Positions 58,691 through 64,000 of a stretch of 64,000 bases of DNA are shown here, piece after piece (the first letter of the stretch is position 1; each line of letters begins with the position of its first letter). This DNA comes from Mercurialis annua. Its lineage: Eukaryota; Streptophyta; Magnoliopsida; Malpighiales; Euphorbiaceae. A program made the position numbers and the translations under genes. The stretch lies in NCBI RefSeq assembly GCF_937616625.2, contig NC_065571.1, positions 7,194,501 to 7,258,500 of the forward strand, in the 5' to 3' direction. The notes beneath the pieces are model-generated. The model was not told the DNA's origin and ran no database searches. It worked only from the letters and a program-made list of their open reading frames with translations.

Positions 58691-59097
58691 CAGTGGCGGA
58701 GCTTGACTATAATTTTTGGGGGGGCCAGATTAAATGTATACAAATTAAATGTTAAAAAATATAATTTAAACACAAATAAATAAAATTATAAATACAAAAA
58801 TTTTTAGACATAAATTCTAACCTTTATTTTTTTTAAGAAAGACAAATAAAATACAAACTTGCTCGTTTGTATTGGTTCTAGATGGTAATTAGACTCAGTG
58901 TTAATGAAAGGTTTTGGATGAATTAGGCTTAATGAGAATGGAAGGTTGAGATTGTTTAGGTGTATTATTAAGAGTTAAAGAGATAAATCAGTGCTTAGTT
59001 ACTTTTAAAAACTAAAAAGTTAAGGTAGTATTTAGTAACTTTTTAAAAATTTGCAGGGGCTATTACCCCTCCATGTCTTCAAGAAGATCCGCCACTG
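58691..59097. mobile_element. hAT-like MITE
   Basis: Ends CAGTGGCGGAGCTTGAC and inverted …GATCCGCCACTG. A perfect 8-bp target duplication GTCTCGCC lies at 58683-58690 and 59098-59105. Subterminal GGGGGGGCC / GGGGCTATTACCCCTCC. 407 bp, non-coding. Confidence 0.92.
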
Positions 59098-62000
59098 GTC
59101 TCGCCGGTCCTAATATTTGTCGCTTTGGAGAATAAATTTAGTTTATGATACTCATCGTATTTGGATATCAAAAGGGTATTTGTTGTTATTTAAACAAATT
59201 TCAACTATATTAGCAAGAGTAAACAAATAATTAAACATAAACATAAAAATAATAATTGATATGGATAATTTATTAAAAATATATAAATTAATTTTTTTTA
59301 ATTTATGTGAAATAGTTCAAAACGGCAAGTATTAAGAACTAGGGGAAATATTTTTTTTGTTATTCCTATCGATTATAATAGAAAAAAGTGAATGCGCTAT
59401 TATTTAGATATCTCTTACATTTATTATAATTCACACTTGGATCTCTCTTATTTTAAAATCTAACAATGCTCTTTTTAAGTTTTAATTCCATTAACAATCT
59501 TATGTAAATGAAAAATATTAATATTTATGATTAAAAAAGACAAGAATTAAGTTGTTGAAACGTTTTACAAAAAAGAACTAAAGCATTGAATAAGATAAAA
59601 TTATGGATCATATTTATTCGTCTAACAATGAAATTATAAAATTTAACATAATATTTTAGTTATTTATATTATCAAAAATTGTAGAAATACATTGTTTGAT
59701 CCGATACAAAATGGATGTAAATATGAATTATGATAAATATTAGAGCTTCAAAGTAGTTTGCTTATATATTTAAGTATTGAGAACGTATCATGTAAAATTT
59801 CTGACATTCAAAAGTCACTAGAGAAAAAGCTACTATTACTTTCCCACAAACAGGGAGCTAGAAATATATTTAAAAATAAAATGTCAAAATCTTGCTACTC
59901 AAGACTAATGCTCCACTTAGCAGTGGAGCACTTGTTTAATTAATCATCAAAATGTCTAATTATATTAATCATAACTAATCAGAATTAAGCAGCACATGCG
60001 TGTCAAGTGTCAACTTGTGTTTAGCTGATAATGATGTTTTGTATTTTAATTATTGTCTAGCAATCAAAGTTGTTTTTGATTCTCCAAAATTTCAATTCGT
60101 TTTCTTTTTAAATTTAAGCTCTAAAACTATTTTTATTGCAGATTATACATGGTAAACTTAATGATACCTTTTTGAACAATAAAGGATTTAGTTTGGTTTG
60201 CTTCTTTAAGATAAATATATGTTGCCAAAATTAACAAACCTAAACTTATGTTCGGCATCACATGAAAATGAGTTTTAAGAGAAAATGATTTTTTTAAAAT
60301 CTAATTTCAAAAATAGCTTAAAATAATCGAATAAATGGAGGCTACTTTTACTAAAAAATATATATTTTATTTGGCATTGCGACATCAAGTGAGGTTGCGG
60401 GTTCAAACCATACTCGTGTATGAAGTGGTTTAAAACTTGAGACTAAAGTTTACCTACCACAAAAGACCTACACGGCTTGAGTGTGCAAGATTTAAAATTG
60501 TCGTCTTATAATTGGAACTCCTTCATAAAACTTCATGAACTCTGTATTAAAAAAAAGGTTCGTTCAACTTACAATCATTAGTACGACACCGGAAAATGTA
60601 ACATTCTAATGACATTTGTGAAAAATGTTGGTATAAATTTCAAACGACGCTTATTTAGCATTAAGTAACATTTCGTTAATGTTACAATAAATCATTTTTG
60701 TTGTAGTGTTTTACTAACTATATATTTATGTTTAAATAAATAATTCAACACTCCGGTATATTTTTATTAAATAATAATATAGAATTACTCATAAAATGCA
60801 TATAAAATTACTATTTTAATATTAAAACTATAAAAATATATAATTAAGTAAATGCTTCTTTTCATTATGAATAGCTTAGTATGGCCGATTATTATGAGTA
60901 TAATGGTAGATGTCCAGGTCTTTTTTTTTATATAATTTTTTTCATATTGATAAGCACTATTTCAAGTTTTTTTTTTATCTCAAATTATAGATACTCGATT
61001 ATAACTCTAATGAGTAGTTGTCATATACTATATCATTATTAATTATAGTTGAATATATTAAAAAGAGGAGAAAATATAAAAAGATAATAGTAATACCGCA
61101 TTAATTTTTTTTATATAAATTAACTTATTTTATTTAGAGAAATTAAATTTTTAATAATCGTGTTATTAAATTATAATTCATTTAAATTTGGTTGAACATA
61201 ACTAATTCAATTAGTGATATTTTAGATGTTTATTTAATTAATTAACTAACTTCTAAAAATAAAAATAAACTTATAATTTGAGACACCTAAAATAAAAACC
61301 GGCTATAAAATTTGGACTCTGTACACCGCATTATTTGTGAATATAATGACAATGATATTATAATTTAGTTTATCGTTTTATATTTATTAATAATATATAT
61401 TATAATACTATTAGTTTTTATCGCAAATGAGGTGATATATACAGAGAGTCTATATAAAAATTTCTTATAATACAATAGAAGGAAGGGTCATAATCTTGTA
61501 TATGTATTTATAATCTGTCTAGACGCATTTATAAAAGAATAGAATTGTACCTTTCATGACTTAATTTTCCACACATTCATTCTACTATTCTAGCTAACTA
61601 GTTGCATGCATGACAAGGCAAGAATATATATACCTATCCAAAATATTATTGCTGTTTTTGAGATTAATTCTATATTTTTTAATATTTATGTTATTTTCAT
61701 GCATGGCATGACTTAAGCTTTTAATCCTTGATTATTCTACTTTACACTTTAGATTGTTTTTTTTTTTTTTAAAAAAAATTAACTTTTTGAGCTTTTAAAA
61801 CTATTGTTTGAGGAAAATAGATTTAAAAAGACACTGAATAATTAATTCAAAAAATTATAAAAGTTTTTCTGTGAATCCAAAAAGAAACTCCGACAAACTC
61901 TAAATCTAGTTTATTATCTAATATTTTTTAATACTAAATAAATTGAACATATTAAATTTAATTATAATCAATATTTTTGAAATTATTTGACATAAAAAAA

Positions 62001-62289
62001 TGGCATAGTATTTAATCAAAAAATTAATAAAAACAATTTCGTAATTGTACTTATCAATTTGCATCACACATAGATGTTAGTTTATTTAAATAAATAAAAC
62101 ATTAAAATTAGCAAAATTCAGTATAAACAAGTATATATTGTTAGCCTCTCAGCGGATAAAAGAAAAACAAACATAAAGCGCCATATGCATAATCAACGGT
62201 TAAAATTACAACAACCAAATCAATCGTGTGACATAGAAGCAGAAGGTACAAAAAACCCACTTATCGATAAACAACGGTGTATAGCTCGC
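59098..62289. other. Long AT-rich spacer upstream of NF-YB
   Basis: About 3.2 kb. No coding region supported; the only notable feature is a SINE-like stretch at 60369-60557. Confidence 0.5.
60369..60557 (+). mobile_element. SINE-like sequence
   Basis: TTTGGCATTGCGACATCAAGT followed by GAGGTTGCGGGTTCAAACC (B-box-like), then a body of about 130 bp and an A tract (about 60548-60555). The A box is weak and no target duplication was recognised. Confidence 0.35.
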
Positions 62290-62295
62290 CACGTG
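62290..62295 (+). promoter_or_regulatory. G-box in the NF-YB promoter
   Basis: CACGTG within GCCACGTGTGATAA, about 45 bp upstream of a TATA box; a site for bZIP/bHLH factors, consistent with light, ABA or clock input. Confidence 0.55.
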
Positions 62296-62333
62296 TGATA
62301 AACTGCACTAGTTATTAAACTGATCCAACCAAT

Positions 62334-62340
62334 TATATAT
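62334..62340 (+). promoter_or_regulatory. Likely TATA box of NF-YB
   Basis: TATATAT, followed by a CT-rich start region (CTCTCACTCACTTCTCC). This implies a leader of about 500 nt, or one with an intron. AAACCCTAA (telobox) occurs just before the ATG, near 62862. Confidence 0.5.
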
Positions 62341-62888
62341 CAGCTCCCATAATTTACTCTCACTCACTTCTCCAATTAAAATTCGTGTTTTTAAATCTTT
62401 TTCTCAGCTCGTAAATTATCTTCGTGTTCTTGTGATAATATATATACATACGTGAGTATGTATGTATATTATATTTGGAGAATTAATTAATTCTACATTT
62501 CTTGTAAGTCATTCTGCATTAAATTCAGTAATTTTGCTTTGATCAGTTATTATTTTTCTGCAATTAAACATTTTGTAGTTTATTTAAATTTATTTTCAGT
62601 GTCACTGCCAAAACTGTATATAGAGCTCGATTCGATTCGATTCTTGATTCCGATCTCTATATTTAGTGTCTAAAATATCATTTCCGAATTGTTTTAACCC
62701 TATAGTTACGTAGATTAATCTCTTTAAGCTTTCTTGATTTTACTTCATCAAAGAAAATATAGCTTTCTTGATCTTAATTCTTCCATTCTTCTTGATGTAA
62801 TATATAGTTTTCATCTCCTCAAAATATATTTTTAATAATATCAGTCTCTACGATAAAAAAAAAACCCTAAACTTGATACGTATTAGTT

Positions 62889-63431
62889 ATGGCAGACTCG
62901 GACAACGAGTCAGGAGGAACTCAAAACCCGACGAACTCATCAAACAATGACTACGTGTTATCTCCGAGAGAGCAAGACCGTTTCTTACCGATAGCAAATG
63001 TTAGCCGGATAATGAAGAAAGCGCTTCCGGCGAACGCTAAAATCTCCAAAGATGCTAAAGAAACACTTCAAGAATGTGTGTCGGAGTTCATCAGCTTCGT
63101 CACCGGAGAAGCCTCCGACAAATGTCAGCGGGAGAAGCGGAAGACGATCAACGGCGATGATCTTCTGTGGGCAATGACTACGTTAGGGTTTGAGGATTAC
63201 GTTGATCCCTTGAAAGTTTACTTGCAGAGGTTCAGAGAAATGGAAGGGGAGAAGAATGCTGTAGTGCGTGATAAGGACGCGCCTGCTAATGGAGGTGGGT
63301 ATGGTGTTGATGGATATGGTGGCTTTGGAGGATACGTGTACGGTTCCGGTGGAGGGTACTTTAATCAGATGAGTGGTGGTGGTGGGCCGGAGTATAGTGG
63401 GCCTGGTGCTAGTTTGGGTAGGCCCAGGTAG
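62889..63431 (+). CDS. NF-YB: NF-YB (HAP3) transcription factor subunit, NF-YB2/3 type
   Basis: Single-exon, 180 aa, typical of NF-YB genes. N-terminal [10 protein letters not shown]; the histone-fold core starts at [20 protein letters not shown] (about residue 28) and runs to about 121 with [33 protein letters not shown] and [15 protein letters not shown]. It pairs with NF-YC, then with NF-YA or CO-like proteins to bind CCAAT boxes; NF-YB2/3 relatives promote flowering under long days. The position that is Asp in LEC1-type subunits is Lys here (ISKDAKET), so this is a non-LEC1 member. The Gly/Tyr-rich tail ([20 protein letters not shown]) is low-complexity. A promoter G-box and TATA lie upstream. 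Start chosen as the ATG giving the family's MADSDN N-terminus. Confidence 0.95.
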   Translation: MADSDNESGGTQNPTNSSNNDYVLSPREQDRFLPIANVSRIMKKALPANAKISKDAKETLQECVSEFISFVTGEASDKCQREKRKTINGDDLLWAMTTLGFEDYVDPLKVYLQRFREMEGEKNAVVRDKDAPANGGGYGVDGYGGFGGYVYGSGGGYFNQMSGGGGPEYSGPGASLGRPR

Positions 63432-64000
63432 GTTTTATTGATGGCCTGTTTGTTAGGAACTGGGTGTGATAATCTTGGCCCATGTTACTGTGATTTGATT
63501 GGCTGATGAGGTACAATATCATCAGATGATGTACACGTGTACGGTTCTTGTAAGTAATCAGATTTCTTCGATGCATTATGTGTATATACATGTAAATATA
63601 GATATATGGTGATAGAAAGCCAAAGATAATCATATAATAGGATAATTGTGTATTGTATATCATTTTTGTTGTTTTAATTAAACTATGTTACTGACTTGGG
63701 TACTTCTTTTTTGAAATGACTTGGGTACTTAGAATGTTGTTTTAATTGATTTTGCCTTCATATTTCTAATTTTTTTTTCGATAATTGGAAAGGAATGACG
63801 TTTGTGAAAGTAATTAAACTAACAACCTTACAGAATGATGCTTAATACTTATAACATTTGAGATATAGCTCATTGATTTTTCGTAATCTTATTGTTATTG
63901 AATATTCAACTATTTTCTATATATTTGGCGTATTATAGATAAGTTCTTAAATAATAGTAGTAATTTATTTGACAAATAGGAGATATTCTTTTATGTAAAA
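63432..64000. other. 3' flank of NF-YB to the window end
   Basis: Contains the likely 3' UTR, then AT-rich DNA. No gene seen; an ORF on - here overlaps the NF-YB end and has no family features. Confidence 0.5.

Overview
This is nuclear DNA of a flowering plant, almost certainly a eudicot. Genes have GT-AG introns and match plant families (CYP71D-type P450s, SPO11-1, TPK1, a DEK chromatin protein, NF-YB). Spacers are very AT-rich and packed with plant transposons (Stowaway, hAT, Mutator and Harbinger-like MITEs, CACTA, SINE and LINE remnants, LTR retrotransposons). No bacterial, organellar or viral genes were seen. The species cannot be told from sequence alone.

Layout. 0-9.1 kb: two tandem CYP71D-like P450 genes on +. 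The first carries one in-frame stop and the second is intact. The meiotic recombinase gene SPO11-1 follows on -, reconstructed here as 15 exons and 363 codons. A dead fragment of SPO11-1 lies between the two P450s, which shows that the tandem duplication copied the P450 together with part of its neighbour. 9.1-12.9 kb: AT-rich spacer with a LINE remnant. 12.95-14.46 kb: two-pore K+ channel (TPK1 type). 15.2-21.4 kb: transposon-dense, including a three-element nest. 21.75-22.08 kb: small His-rich membrane protein on -. 22.4-32.0 kb: transposons, chiefly a Ty3/gypsy-like LTR element (25693-31611) with nearly identical LTR sequence but a large deletion, sitting in CACTA-type sequence.

33.0-38.3 kb: PLP enzyme of the cysteine-synthase fold, six exons, with a complete gag-only LTR retrotransposon in intron 3. 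39.2-40.0 kb: two-TM acidic protein on -. 42.3-44.0 kb: four-exon plant gene of unknown function, with a telobox upstream. 44-50 kb: repeat-rich spacer holding a 1.8-kb Mutator-like element. 50.2-57.9 kb: 11-exon DEK-domain chromatin gene with expanded acidic repeats. 58.7-62.3 kb: spacer with a hAT MITE. 62.9-63.4 kb: NF-YB transcription factor.

The genes do not form one pathway. The main interest is structural: P450 duplication with neighbour capture, and transposons dated or typed by exact target-site duplications (9-bp Mutator, 8-bp hAT, TTA Harbinger, TA Stowaway, 5-bp LTR, 16-bp SINE). I found no convincing new multi-gene system. The strongest leads are the gag-only retrotransposon with apparently identical LTRs inside a housekeeping intron, and the P450/SPO11-1 duplication.
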